The notes under the pieces: generated by a model
Database searches by the model: none
The model's input: only the letters and a program-made list of their open reading frames with translations
Told to the model about the DNA's origin: nothing
Program-made: the position numbers and the translations under genes
From: Kitasatospora aureofaciens
Lineage (GTDB): Bacteria; Actinomycetota; Actinomycetes; Streptomycetales; Streptomycetaceae
Reading direction: 5' to 3'
Assembly (NCBI RefSeq): GCF_019192735.1
Contig: NZ_JAHTKP010000035.1
Span: forward strand, 1-64,000
DNA length: 64,000 nucleotides
In this document: positions 18,647 to 29,925 of the stretch, piece by piece
Layout: every line of letters begins with the position of its first letter
How positions within the stretch are numbered: the stretch's first letter is position 1

Positions 18647-19637
18647 CATCCACGACGAAGACTCGTACGAGCCGCACCCCAAGCCCGGTGTCTCGCACCT
18701 CGACTACGCGGGCGAGCAGGGTATGGCGGTCGAACAGGAGACCCTGGTCGAGAGCGACGTGGTCAAGCGGGAGGAGGCCCGCAGCCTCTGGGGCGACGCC
18801 TGGCGGGACCTGCGGCGGCGGCCGATCTTCCTGATCTCGGCGGTGCTGATCCTCCTACTGGTCATCATGGCGATCTTCCCGTGGGCGTTCACCGACGCCG
18901 ACCCGCGCAAGGCCGACCTGGTGCACAACTACCTGAAGCGGCCTGACTGGACGGACTTCTTCGGGGCCGGCTGGTTCGGCTACGACGGGCAGGGCCGGTC
19001 GATCTACGCCCGGGTGGTGTACGGCGCCCGGGCCTCGATCACCGTCGGCATCTGCGTCACCGCCGCGGTCACCGTGCTCGGCGGGCTGGCGGGCATGATC
19101 GCCGGGTACTTCGGCGGCGGCGTGGACGCGGTGATCTCCCGGATCATCGACATCTTCTTCGGCATCCCGCTGCTGCTCGGCGCGCTGGTACTGCTGAACG
19201 CCTTCTCCACCCGCACGGTGTGGAGCGTGGTCGTCGCCCTCGGCTTCCTCGGCTGGACCCAGATCGCCCGCGTCATGCGCGGCGCGGTGCTGACCGTCAA
19301 ACAGTCCGACTACGTGGTGGCCGGCCGGGCGCTCGGGGCCGGGACCGGGCGGCTGATGTTCCGGCACATCCTGCCGAACGCGATCGCCCCGGTGATCGTG
19401 GTCGCCACCATCGCGCTCGGCGGCTACATCGCGACCGAGGCCACGCTGAGCTTCCTCGGCATCGGCCTGCAGGACCCGACCATCTCCTGGGGCATCGACA
19501 TCTCCTCCGCCCAGAAGGTGATCCGGACGGCGCCGTACGTGCTGTTCTTCCCGGCCGCGGCGCTCTCCGTCACCGTGCTGGCCTTCATCATGCTGGGCGA
19601 CGCGGTGCGCGACGCCCTCGACCCGAAGCTTCGCTGA
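18639..19637 (+). CDS. Peptide ABC importer 2, permease subunit C
   Basis: 332-residue DppC-family permease. The acidic N-terminal extension (MPDIHDEDSYEPHPK...) is longer than in the other two operons and probably cytoplasmic. It is followed by the transmembrane core and EAA loop (VKQSDYVVAGRALGAGTGRLMFRHILPNAIAP). The extracytoplasmic loop lacks the two cysteines present in the subunit C proteins of operons 1 and 3. It is translationally coupled to subunit B by an 8-base overlap. Confidence 0.94.
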   Translation: MPDIHDEDSYEPHPKPGVSHLDYAGEQGMAVEQETLVESDVVKREEARSLWGDAWRDLRRRPIFLISAVLILLLVIMAIFPWAFTDADPRKADLVHNYLKRPDWTDFFGAGWFGYDGQGRSIYARVVYGARASITVGICVTAAVTVLGGLAGMIAGYFGGGVDAVISRIIDIFFGIPLLLGALVLLNAFSTRTVWSVVVALGFLGWTQIARVMRGAVLTVKQSDYVVAGRALGAGTGRLMFRHILPNAIAPVIVVATIALGGYIATEATLSFLGIGLQDPTISWGIDISSAQKVIRTAPYVLFFPAAALSVTVLAFIMLGDAVRDALDPKLR

Positions 19638-19653
19638 GCGAGGGGAACGCATC

Positions 19654-20695
19654 GTGACTACAGCTGTGGACACCACCAAGCCCGCACGGGAGGCGCCGTA
19701 CGAGGGGCCGCTGCTCGACGTGCGGGACCTGCACGTCGAGTTCGTCACCCGGGACGGCGTGGCCCGGGCGGTCAACGGGGTCAACTACAGCGTCCGGGCG
19801 GGGGAGACGCTGGCGGTGCTGGGCGAGTCCGGCTCGGGCAAGTCGGTGACGGCGCAGGCGATCATGGGCATCCTGGACATGCCGCCGGCCCGCATCCCGC
19901 GCGGCGAGATCCGCTTCCGCGGCCAGGACATGCTCAGGATGGGCAGGGAGGAGCGGCGCCGGATCCGCGGCCGGAAGATCGCGATGATCTTCCAGGACGC
20001 GCTGTCCTCGCTCAACCCGGTGCTCAGCGTGGGCTTCCAGCTCGGCGAGATGTTCCGGGCCCACCACGGGACGTCCCGCAAGGAGGCCAAGGACAAGGCG
20101 ATCGAGCTGATGGAGCGGGTGCGCATCCCGGCCGCCAAGCAGCGGGTGAACGACTATCCGCACCAGTTCTCGGGCGGTATGCGCCAGCGGATCATGATCG
20201 CGATGGCGCTGGCCCTGGAACCGGACCTGATCATCGCCGACGAGCCCACCACCGCGCTGGACGTGACCGTCCAGGCCCAGGTGATGGACCTGCTGGCGGA
20301 GTTGCAGGCCGAGTACCACATGGGGCTGATCCTGATCACCCACGACCTGGGGGTCGTCGCGGACGTCGCGGACAAGATCGCCGTGATGTACGCCGGGCGG
20401 ATCGTCGAGACGGCCCCGGTGTACGAGCTGTACGCGCGGCCGGCCCACCCGTACACCCGGGGCCTGCTGGACTCGATCCCGCGGCTGGACCAGAAGGGCC
20501 AGGAGCTCTACGCGATCAAGGGGCTGCCGCCCAACCTGCTGCGGATTCCCAAGGGTTGTGCCTTCAACCCGCGCTGCCCGCGGGCGCAGGACGTCTGCCG
20601 GGTCGAGGTGCCGGAGCTGTTTCCGGTGACCGAGGACGACGGCACCGCGCTGGCAGGGCGGGGCAGTGCCTGCTTCTTCTGGAAGGAGACCCTCC

Positions 20696-20706
<11 letters not shown>
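19654..20706 (+). CDS. Peptide ABC importer 2, ATPase D
   Basis: 350-residue ABC ATPase with GTG start 19654 preceded by GAGGGGA. It has Walker A GESGSGKSVTAQ, signature FSGGMRQR, Walker B LIIADEPTTALD and a C-terminal Cys cluster (GCAFNPRC, then a third Cys six residues on). The segment 19969-20106 is base-for-base identical to 26272-26409 in the D gene of operon 3, which points to gene conversion. The end (WKETLHDR) overlaps ATPase F by 11 bases. Confidence 0.95.
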
Positions 20707-21859
<1,153 letters not shown>

Positions 21860-21894
21860 CAATTCGGTTGACGTCGCAGCAGCGGCGTGAACGC

Positions 21895-21925
21895 AGGGCG
21901 CGTCCTCGAATCGAGGGCGCGCCCT
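21895..21925 (+). terminator. Terminator of peptide-importer operon 2
   Basis: 14-bp stem including one G-U pair (21895-21908 with 21912-21925) around a 3-base AAT loop, 36 bases after the stop. No T-run. Confidence 0.72.
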
Positions 21926-22250
21926 TCGCTGTGCTGCGGAAACGCCCGGAAAAGATCAATTACACCCCGTAAACGCGCGAATACCGGAGATCATTGTCCG
22001 GCATCCGTACCCGGAATTGGTAATTCCGGATACGATATGCGGGAATTTGGCGAGCATTGTCCGGCCTGGCCTGAGCATGTAATTGAAAAGAGATGTGACG
22101 TGGATTCCGAAAGGGGGGTCGGGTGATCGATAGTTGCTCTGCGCGTATCAGAGGTCACCTCGCCAACCGTGCGGATCGGCCCTGAGATGTCGACCCTCGC
22201 CATGCCCGGCACACCGAGTGGCGGGGCGCCGTTCGTTCGTAAGCCCCCGA
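21926..22250 (+). promoter_or_regulatory. Leader of peptide-importer operon 3 with palindrome and direct repeats
   Basis: Non-coding and AT-richer than the surroundings. It holds a perfect 8-base inverted repeat CCGGAATT-GGT-AATTCCGG (22011-22029) and the direct repeat CATTGTCCGGC at 21992-22002 and 22055-22065, one on each side of the palindrome. This is a candidate operator with flanking sites. The TGTCCG core also recurs upstream of operon 1. No confident -35/-10 was found. Confidence 0.5.
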
Positions 22251-22266
22251 ATCGAGGAGCAGTTGA

Positions 22267-23916
22267 ATGAGGCTCACCAAGACGATGCGCCTGACCGCGA
22301 TGGCGGCGTGTGCGGCACTGGCGATCTCCGCGTGCAGCACCAGTAGCGGCGACAAGAAGTCCTCGGACCAGGCGAGCGGCGGGTCCGGGAAGACGGGCGG
22401 CTCGATCAGCGTCCAGTTGGGTGAGCCGCAGAACGGGCTGGTGCCGCAGAACACCGCCGAGTCCGAGGGCACCCAGGTGCTCCACGGGCTCTTCGCCGGC
22501 CTGGTCGAGTACGACAACAAGACCAACGAGCCCAAGCTCCGCATGGCCGAGTCGATCGAGACCACGGACTCCACCGTCTGGACGATCAAGCTCAAGGACG
22601 GCTACACCTTCCACAACGGCGAGAAGGTCACCGCGCAGAACTACGTGGACGCCTGGAACTATGGCGCCAACCAGGACAACGCCCAGCAGGCGCTGCCGTT
22701 CTTCGACAAGATCCTCGGCTCCGACGAACTCGCCCCGGGCAAGGACAAGAAGCCGACCGCCAAGGAACTCAAGGGCCTCAAGGTCGTCGACGACAAGACC
22801 TTCACGGTCACCCTCAAGGCGCCGTTCTCGCAGTTCAAGACCATGCTCGGGTACAACGCCTTCTACCCCCTCCCGAAGGCGTTCTTCACCGACCCGAAGG
22901 CCTTCGACGACGCGCCGATCGGAAACGGCCCGTTCCAGATGGACGGGAAGTGGCAGCACAATCAGCAGATCAAGGTGAAGCGGTACGACAACTTCCCGGC
23001 GGCGGACGGAAAGGCCAAGCTGGATTCCGTCACGTTCAAGATTTACGACAAGCTGGAAACCGCGTACAACGACCTGCGCGCCGACAACATCCAGATCACC
23101 AACAAGCTGCCGATCTCGGCGATGGCGACAGTCGCCCAGGAGTTCGGTGACCGCTACATCTACAAGCCGGAAGCCTCGGTCGGCTACCTCGGTTTCCCGA
23201 TCGCGACCAACCCGGCGTTCGCCAAGGCGGATCTGCGCAAGGCGATCTCGATGGCGATCGACCGCGACGCCATCACCAAGACCATCTTCTCCGGCACCCG
23301 CAAGCCGGCCGACGACTTCGTCAGCCCGATCGTCCCGGGCTACCGCCAGGGCGCCTGCGGCGACGCCTGCAAGTACGACCCGGCGAAGGCGAAGGAGCTC
23401 TTCACCCAGGCCGGCGGCCTGCCCGGCAACAAGCTGGAGATCGGCTACAACGCGGACGGCGGCCACAAGGAGTGGATCGAGGCCGTCGGCAACCAGCTGA
23501 AGAACAACCTCGGCATCGACGTCACCTTCAAGCCGTTCGAGAAGTTCGGCAAGATCCTCGACGCCCTGGGCAAGAAGGAGTACACCGGCGCCTTCCGCAT
23601 GGCCTGGTCGATGGACTACCCGTCGATCGAGGACTACCTGCGCCCGATCTTCTCCAAGATCGCCATCGACAACGGCTCCAACTACGGCGGCTACGTCAAC
23701 GAGGACTTCGAGGCCCTGCTCGCCAAGGCCGACAGCGCGAAGACCGACGCGGAGGGCCTGAAGCTCTACCAGCAGGCGGACGACATCCTGCTCAAGGACC
23801 TGCCGTACATCCCCGTCTACACGTACATGAGCTCCGCGGCCTACACCAAGACCGTCAAGAACGTGGTCGTCGACGCCCAGAACCGGATCGACCTGGCCAA
23901 CGTCGAACTCGCCTGA
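22267..23916 (+). CDS. Peptide ABC importer 3, substrate-binding lipoprotein
   Basis: 549-residue family 5 solute-binding lipoprotein, a close paralogue of the operon 1 binding protein over its whole length. The lipidated Cys is at 23 (AISAC), followed by a Ser/Lys/Gly linker. GAGGAG sits about 8 bases before ATG 22267. The CGDAC pair is conserved. Differences from the operon 1 copy cluster in short segments, so ligand preference may overlap. First gene of the operon ending at 28018. Confidence 0.93.
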   Translation: MRLTKTMRLTAMAACAALAISACSTSSGDKKSSDQASGGSGKTGGSISVQLGEPQNGLVPQNTAESEGTQVLHGLFAGLVEYDNKTNEPKLRMAESIETTDSTVWTIKLKDGYTFHNGEKVTAQNYVDAWNYGANQDNAQQALPFFDKILGSDELAPGKDKKPTAKELKGLKVVDDKTFTVTLKAPFSQFKTMLGYNAFYPLPKAFFTDPKAFDDAPIGNGPFQMDGKWQHNQQIKVKRYDNFPAADGKAKLDSVTFKIYDKLETAYNDLRADNIQITNKLPISAMATVAQEFGDRYIYKPEASVGYLGFPIATNPAFAKADLRKAISMAIDRDAITKTIFSGTRKPADDFVSPIVPGYRQGACGDACKYDPAKAKELFTQAGGLPGNKLEIGYNADGGHKEWIEAVGNQLKNNLGIDVTFKPFEKFGKILDALGKKEYTGAFRMAWSMDYPSIEDYLRPIFSKIAIDNGSNYGGYVNEDFEALLAKADSAKTDAEGLKLYQQADDILLKDLPYIPVYTYMSSAAYTKTVKNVVVDAQNRIDLANVELA

Positions 23917-23945
23917 CCTGATCTCCCCTGACCGGTGCGCCCGAT

Positions 23946-23974
23946 GGGCGGCACGGGAAACCCCCGCGCCGCCC
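23946..23974 (+). promoter_or_regulatory. Hairpin between lipoprotein and permease genes, operon 3
   Basis: GGGCGGC/GCCGCCC stem (23946-23952 with 23968-23974) with a possible inner CGGG/CCCG stem. It lies in the same position as the intra-operon hairpins of operons 1 and 2. Confidence 0.45.
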
Positions 23975-24008
23975 GTCCGAGGCGTGCCCCGAACCGCGAG
24001 GAGGCCGC

Positions 24009-24953
24009 ATGGGCCGCTATGTGGTCCGTCGGGTCATCCAGGCCATACCTGTGATCCTCGGCGCGACGTTCCTGATCTACGCACTGGTCTTCCTGCTGCC
24101 CGGTGACCCCATCCAAGCGCTGGCCGGTGAGAGACGCGCGGACCCCACGGTCGTGGCGATGCTGCACAACCGGTACCACCTGGACGATCCCTTCTTCCTC
24201 CAGTACTGGCACTACCTGGTCGGCCTGTTCCAGGGCGACTTCGGCGAGGACTACCGCGGCAACGCGGTCGTGGACGTGATGACGCGGGCGTTCCCGTACA
24301 CCATCAACCTGGCGCTGACCGCGCTGGTCATCGAGATGGTGGTGGGCGTGGTCGCCGGTGTGATCGCCGCCCTGCGGCGCGGCCGGTTCATCGACAACCT
24401 GGTGCTGATCTCGACCCTGATGGTCATCTCGATCCCGACGTTCGTGATCGGCTTCGTGCTCCAGCTGCTCCTCGGGGTGAAGCTCCACACCGACTACGGC
24501 ATCGACTTCTTCCCGGTCTCGTTCAACGAGGACGCCGGCTTCCGGGCCTACCTGCTGCCGGCCTACGTGCTGGCGTCCACCTCGCTCGCGTACATCGCCC
24601 GCCTCACCCGGACCAGCCTGATCGAGGTGATGCGGGCCGACTACGTCCGCACGGCGGTGGCCAAGGGCCTGAGCCCGCTGCGCGTGGTGGTGCGGCACGG
24701 GCTGCGGAACGCGCTGATCCCGATCGTCACCTTCCTCGGCATGGACCTGGGGTCGCTGATGGGCGGGGCCGTGATCACCGAGGGCATCTTCAACATCCCC
24801 GGGATCGGGCACCAGCTGTTCCAGTCCGTGTACCTGCGCGAACGCACCATCGTGGTGGGCGTGGTGAGCGCCCTCGTGCTGGTGTACCTCTTCACCAACC
24901 TGGTGGTCGACCTGCTCTACGCCGTTCTTGACCCGAGGATCCGCTATGAGTGA
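24009..24953 (+). CDS. Peptide ABC importer 3, permease subunit B
   Basis: 314-residue DppB-family permease, nearly colinear with the operon 1 subunit. It shares the MGRYV(I/V)RR(L/V)IQAIPV start, a periplasmic loop with TDYGIDFFPVSFNED, and the EAA loop TRTSLIEVMRADYVRTAVAKGL. GAGGAGG lies a few bases before ATG 24009. The 3' end overlaps subunit C by 8 bases. Confidence 0.95.
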   Translation: MGRYVVRRVIQAIPVILGATFLIYALVFLLPGDPIQALAGERRADPTVVAMLHNRYHLDDPFFLQYWHYLVGLFQGDFGEDYRGNAVVDVMTRAFPYTINLALTALVIEMVVGVVAGVIAALRRGRFIDNLVLISTLMVISIPTFVIGFVLQLLLGVKLHTDYGIDFFPVSFNEDAGFRAYLLPAYVLASTSLAYIARLTRTSLIEVMRADYVRTAVAKGLSPLRVVVRHGLRNALIPIVTFLGMDLGSLMGGAVITEGIFNIPGIGHQLFQSVYLRERTIVVGVVSALVLVYLFTNLVVDLLYAVLDPRIRYE

Positions 24954-25893
24954 GCCGACGAACACCCTGGACGGCAAGGCTGCGAGTGCCGAGGGCGCCC
25001 TGGCCAAGGGGGCCAAGGGCGGCAAGGACGCCAAGGAGCGGGTGGCCAGCCTCTGGACGGACGCCTGGTACGACCTGCGGCGCAATCCGCTGTTCATCAT
25101 CGGCGGGCTGCTGGTCCTGTTCATGGTGGCCCTGGCGGTCGCCCCGCAGCTCTTCACCGACAAGGACCCGAACTCCGCCGGGTTCTGCGAGCTCGCCTCC
25201 TCCCTGAAGCGCCCCTCCGCGGACCACTGGTTCGGCTTCGACGTCCAGGGCTGCGACATCTACACCCGGACGGTCTGGGGCGCCCGCAACTCGATCATCG
25301 TCGGCATCCTGACCACCTCGCTGGTGGTCCTGGTCGGCGGCACGCTCGGCCTGCTGGCCGGGTGGCTGACCGGCTTCTGGGACAGCCTGCTCTCCCGGGT
25401 CACCGAGATCTTCTTCGCCATCCCCCTGCTGCTCGGCGGCATGCTCATCATGTCGACCTGGCAGAAGGGCAACGCCTGGACGGTCTCGGCGGTGATGGCG
25501 GTGCTCGGCTGGCCGCAGATCTACCGGCTGATGCGCTCGGCGGTGATCTCCAACAAGCACAACGACTACGTGGTCGCGGCCCGTGCGCTGGGGGCCGGCA
25601 CCCGGCGGATCGTCACCCGGCACATCCTGCCGAACGCGGTGGCGCCGGTGATCGTGGTCTCCACCATCAACCTCGGCGTGTACATCGGCGCCGAGGCCGC
25701 GCTGTCCTACCTGGGCATCGGCATCCAGTCCCCGGCGATCTCCTGGGGTCTGATGATCAGCGACGCCCAGTCCCGGTTCCTGAACGCCCCGCACGTGCTG
25801 CTCTTCCCGGCCGCCGTGCTGAGCATCACCGTGCTGGCGTTCATCATGCTCGGCGACGCGGTGCGCGACGCCCTCGATCCCAAGCTGCGCTGA
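24946..25893 (+). CDS. Peptide ABC importer 3, permease subunit C
   Basis: 315-residue DppC-family permease. ATG 24946 overlaps gene B as in the sister operons, so the in-frame ATG/GTG at 24928 is rejected. A Lys/Ala/Gly-rich cytoplasmic N-terminus precedes a membrane helix about 55-75. The extracytoplasmic segment has two cysteines (GFCELASS, VQGCDIY) shared with operon 1 but not operon 2. The EAA loop is NKHNDYVVAARALGAGTRRIVTRHILPN. It ends GDAVRDALDPKLR. Confidence 0.95.
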   Translation: MSEPTNTLDGKAASAEGALAKGAKGGKDAKERVASLWTDAWYDLRRNPLFIIGGLLVLFMVALAVAPQLFTDKDPNSAGFCELASSLKRPSADHWFGFDVQGCDIYTRTVWGARNSIIVGILTTSLVVLVGGTLGLLAGWLTGFWDSLLSRVTEIFFAIPLLLGGMLIMSTWQKGNAWTVSAVMAVLGWPQIYRLMRSAVISNKHNDYVVAARALGAGTRRIVTRHILPNAVAPVIVVSTINLGVYIGAEAALSYLGIGIQSPAISWGLMISDAQSRFLNAPHVLLFPAAVLSITVLAFIMLGDAVRDALDPKLR

Positions 25894-25908
25894 GGAGGGC
25901 CGCGGACC

Positions 25909-26998
25909 ATGACAGACACGACGAAGCCGTCCGGTGCCAGGGACGGCGGGCCGCGCCTGGACGCGGTGGAACTGCTCGGCGCCCGCCGGGAGAACCTGGT
26001 GCCCGGCACCCCGCTGCTCGAAGTCGACGACCTGCACGTCGAGTTCGCCACCCGGGACGGCATCGCCAAGGCCGTCAACGGCGTGAGCTACTCGGTGTCG
26101 GCCGGGGAGACGCTGGCGGTGCTGGGCGAGTCCGGCTCGGGCAAGTCGGTGACGGCGCAGGCGATCATGGGCATCCTGGACATGCCGCCCGGGCGGATCA
26201 CGGCCGGGAAGATCCTCTTCCGGGGCCAGGACCTGCTGCGGATGAGCTCCAAGGCCCGGCGCGCGGTGCGTGGCCGGAAGATCGCGATGATCTTCCAGGA
26301 CGCGCTGTCCTCGCTCAACCCGGTGCTCAGCGTGGGCTTCCAGCTCGGCGAGATGTTCCGGGCCCACCACGGGACGTCCCGCAAGGAGGCCAAGGACAAG
26401 GCGATCGAGTTGATGGAGCGGGTGCGCATCCCCGCCGCCAGGCAGCGGGTGAACGACTTCCCGCACCAGTTCTCCGGCGGTATGCGCCAGCGCATCATGA
26501 TCGCGATGGCGCTCTCGATGGAGCCCGACCTGATCATCGCCGACGAGCCCACCACCGCACTGGACGTGACCGTCCAGGCCCAGGTGATGGACCTGCTGGC
26601 CGAGTTGCAGGCCGAGTTCCACATGGGCCTGATCCTGATCACCCACGACCTCGGCGTCGTCGCGGACGTCGCGGACAAGATCGCCGTCATGTACGCGGGC
26701 CGGATCGTCGAGACGTCGCCCGTCCACGAGCTGTACGCGCGGCCGGCCCACCCGTACACCAAGGGCCTGCTCAACTCGATTCCCCGGCTGGACCAGAAGG
26801 GGCAGAACCTGTACGCCATCCAGGGCCTGCCGCCGAGCCTGCTGAAGATCCCGACGGGCTGCGCGTTCAACCCGCGCTGCGACCGCACGCAGGACCGCTG
26901 CCTGGTCGAACTGCCGCCGCTCGTCCCGGTGCTGGACGCGGAGGGTGCGGACCTGCCGGGGCGGCACAGCGCCTGCCACTTCTGGAAGGAGACCCTCC

Positions 26999-27006
<8 letters not shown>
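25909..27006 (+). CDS. Peptide ABC importer 3, ATPase D
   Basis: 365-residue ABC ATPase with a longer N-terminus (about 15 extra residues) than the other D subunits. Walker A GESGSGKSVTAQ, signature FSGGMRQR, Walker B LIIADEPTTALD and the C-terminal Cys cluster (GCAFNPRC onward) are intact. GAGGAGGG precedes ATG 25909. Bases 26272-26409 are identical to the operon 2 gene. The conserved WKETLHG end overlaps ATPase F by 8 bases. Confidence 0.95.
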
Positions 27007-28018
<1,012 letters not shown>

Positions 28019-28029
28019 GCGCGCCGTGC

Positions 28030-28070
28030 GGGCCGGGTCGCGGGGTCTGCCGACTCCCGCGACCCGGCCC
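28030..28070. terminator. Bidirectional terminator between operon 3 and the orphan lipoprotein gene
   Basis: Perfect 15-bp stem (28030-28044 with 28056-28070) with a further GTC/GAC pairing in the 11-base loop. It exactly fills the gap between convergent stop codons. Confidence 0.85.
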
Positions 28071-29789
28071 TCACTTCTCGAAGCCGACGTTCTCCCAGAC
28101 GATGTCGGAGAGGCCCTGCGCGCCGATGTTGGCGAGGTTGGCGCGGGCACCGTACAGCTGCGGGCGCTGGTAGAGCGGCAGCATCCCGGCGACCTTCCAC
28201 AGCTCGCCGTCGGCCTGGTTGATGGCCTCGGAGGCGGTGGCGGCGTCGGTCGCGGCGGCGGCCCGGTCGAGGGCGGCGTCCACGGCCGGGCTGCCGGTGC
28301 CGGTGTGGTTGGTGCCGCCGGTCTGGACGAAGTTGGCGCGGTTGCCGCTGGCCGGGAAGGGGGTGCCGAGCAGCGAGTAGGTGGTGATGTCGAAGTCGTC
28401 GCGGTTGATGTACTTGTCGAAGAACTCGTTGGCGGCGGCGGTCACGGTGGTGACCTTGACCCCGACGTCCTTGAGCATCTTCGTGGCGCTCGCGGCCTCG
28501 TTCTGGGCCTGGGTGACCCCGGCCGGGACGACCATCCGCAGGTTCAGCTCGCGGCCGTCCTTCTTGCGGACGTCACCGTCGAGCTTCCAGCCGGCCGCGT
28601 CCAGCTTGCGGGCGGCCTCGGCCGGGTCGTAGCGGCTCAGGCCGAGGGAGTTGTCCCGGTAGGCGTTCTGGTTGGCGACCAGCAGGTGGTTGTTGAGCGG
28701 GACGGCGGGCCAGTCGAGGCCGTTGAGGTCGGCGCGGATGACGGCGTCCCGGTTGATCGCCTGGAACAGGGCCTGGCGGACGGTCGGGTCCGCGAGCACC
28801 GGGTTCCGGGCGTTCAGCGTGAACTGGCGGAAGTCCGGGCCGCCCGCGCGGCGGACGGCGGCGCCCTTGGTGCTCCTGATGGTCTGGTAACCGGCCACGT
28901 CGGGGCCGTTGTTGAAGAGGTCGATCTCGCCCTTGGCGAAGGCGGTGGCCATCGCGTTCGGGACCATCGCGTGGAAGACGATCCGGTCCAGCATCGGCTT
29001 GTCGCCCCACCAGTTCGGGTCGGCGACCAGGGTGACGGTCTGGGCCGCGCGGTCCATCTGCTCGACCTTGAACGGGCCGGCGGTGACCGGGATGGCGTCC
29101 AGGTAGGCGGAGTTGAACAGGTCCGGGGTGGCGATCCTGCTCGCCGGCAGCAGCGGGGCGTTGGCGGCGCCGTTGAACATCGACTGCCACTCGGAGAAGG
29201 GCCGTTCGAAGGTCATCACGGCCTGGAAGTCGTCCTTGCCGCGCTCGACGGAGGAGACCAGCTCGAAGCCGGTGCTGCTGGACGGCCGGTACGCCGGGTC
29301 CTTGCCGTTCAGGGCCCGCCAGTTGGCCTCCAGGTCGCGCCAGGTGATCGGGGTGCCGTCGGACCAGTGGGCCTTCGGGTTGAGCGTCCAGACGACGACC
29401 TGCCGGCCGTCCCGCTGCTCCGTGTGGGCGTCCTGGAGGTACGCCGGGTTGACGGTCTGGGTGCCGGCCGCGTCGGAGCGGAAGAAGGTCGGCAGCAGGG
29501 GCTTGGTGACGCTCATCGTCGAGGACTCGCTGCCGTCCGTGTGGATCGGCGACCACTGGTGGGAGAACTGGGTGATCGCCACGTGCAGGGTGCCGCCCTG
29601 GCGCAGCTGGGAGCGGTCGCGCGGATTGACGTCCATCGAGGTGAGCTTGGGCGACTCGGCGGCGGACGGCAGGGCGTCGCCCGCGGCCGAACCCGGCTGG
29701 GATGCACACGAACAGAGCGTCAGCGAGAGCGAGAGGGCGGTCAGACCGGCGAGCAGAGCCGTCCGGTGGTGAAGGCGGCGGCGGCCCAT
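28071..29789 (-). CDS. Orphan substrate-binding lipoprotein, SBP_bac_5 / LpqW-type
   Basis: 572-residue secreted lipoprotein. The signal peptide is MGRRRLHHRTALLAGLTALSL..., with the probable lipidated residue Cys28 (LCSC). The SBP family 5 fold contains VADPNWWGDKPMLDRIVF and MLPLYQRPQL, strings that recur in the orphan lipoprotein at 5713-7512. There is no permease or ATPase on this strand. M. tuberculosis LpqW, an SBP-fold lipoprotein next to typA that influences cell-wall glycolipid synthesis, is the family precedent I recall. Whether this protein serves one of the adjacent importers or an unrelated envelope role cannot be told from sequence. Confidence 0.88.
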   Translation of the reverse strand: MGRRRLHHRTALLAGLTALSLSLTLCSCASQPGSAAGDALPSAAESPKLTSMDVNPRDRSQLRQGGTLHVAITQFSHQWSPIHTDGSESSTMSVTKPLLPTFFRSDAAGTQTVNPAYLQDAHTEQRDGRQVVVWTLNPKAHWSDGTPITWRDLEANWRALNGKDPAYRPSSSTGFELVSSVERGKDDFQAVMTFERPFSEWQSMFNGAANAPLLPASRIATPDLFNSAYLDAIPVTAGPFKVEQMDRAAQTVTLVADPNWWGDKPMLDRIVFHAMVPNAMATAFAKGEIDLFNNGPDVAGYQTIRSTKGAAVRRAGGPDFRQFTLNARNPVLADPTVRQALFQAINRDAVIRADLNGLDWPAVPLNNHLLVANQNAYRDNSLGLSRYDPAEAARKLDAAGWKLDGDVRKKDGRELNLRMVVPAGVTQAQNEAASATKMLKDVGVKVTTVTAAANEFFDKYINRDDFDITTYSLLGTPFPASGNRANFVQTGGTNHTGTGSPAVDAALDRAAAATDAATASEAINQADGELWKVAGMLPLYQRPQLYGARANLANIGAQGLSDIVWENVGFEK

Positions 29790-29866
29790 TGGCGTGCTCC
29801 CCGAGGCGGATGCGGCGGATGGTGTGGCGTCACATCTTGCTGATTGGGAGGGGGAGTTGTCGAGGG

Positions 29867-29904
29867 GCGGGCCCGCCCCCTTTCAATAAAGGCAGCGGGC
29901 CCGC
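29867..29904 (-). terminator. Terminator of the peptidoglycan-binding-like gene
   Basis: Read on the minus strand: GCGGGCCCGC arms (29895-29904 and 29867-29876) enclose an inner CCTTT/AAAGG stem with an ATTG loop. The two outer arms are also self-complementary. It lies 21 bases after the stop at 29926. Confidence 0.65.
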
Positions 29905-29925
29905 CCCCCGGTCGTACGGCGTGGA

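Noticed and set aside
21887..22126. 79-codon frame in the operon 3 leader
   Set aside because: Starts inside the operon 2 terminator and covers palindrome and repeats; no coding character.
28026..29843. 605-codon plus-strand frame opposite the orphan lipoprotein gene
   Set aside because: No recognisable domain; the minus strand encodes a complete lipoprotein with signal peptide and SBP fold.
29867..29904. Possible repeat-array or insertion-site scar at the repeated GCGGGCCCGC
   Set aside because: Two self-complementary copies around a short stem are better explained as one terminator; no flanking duplication or transposase.
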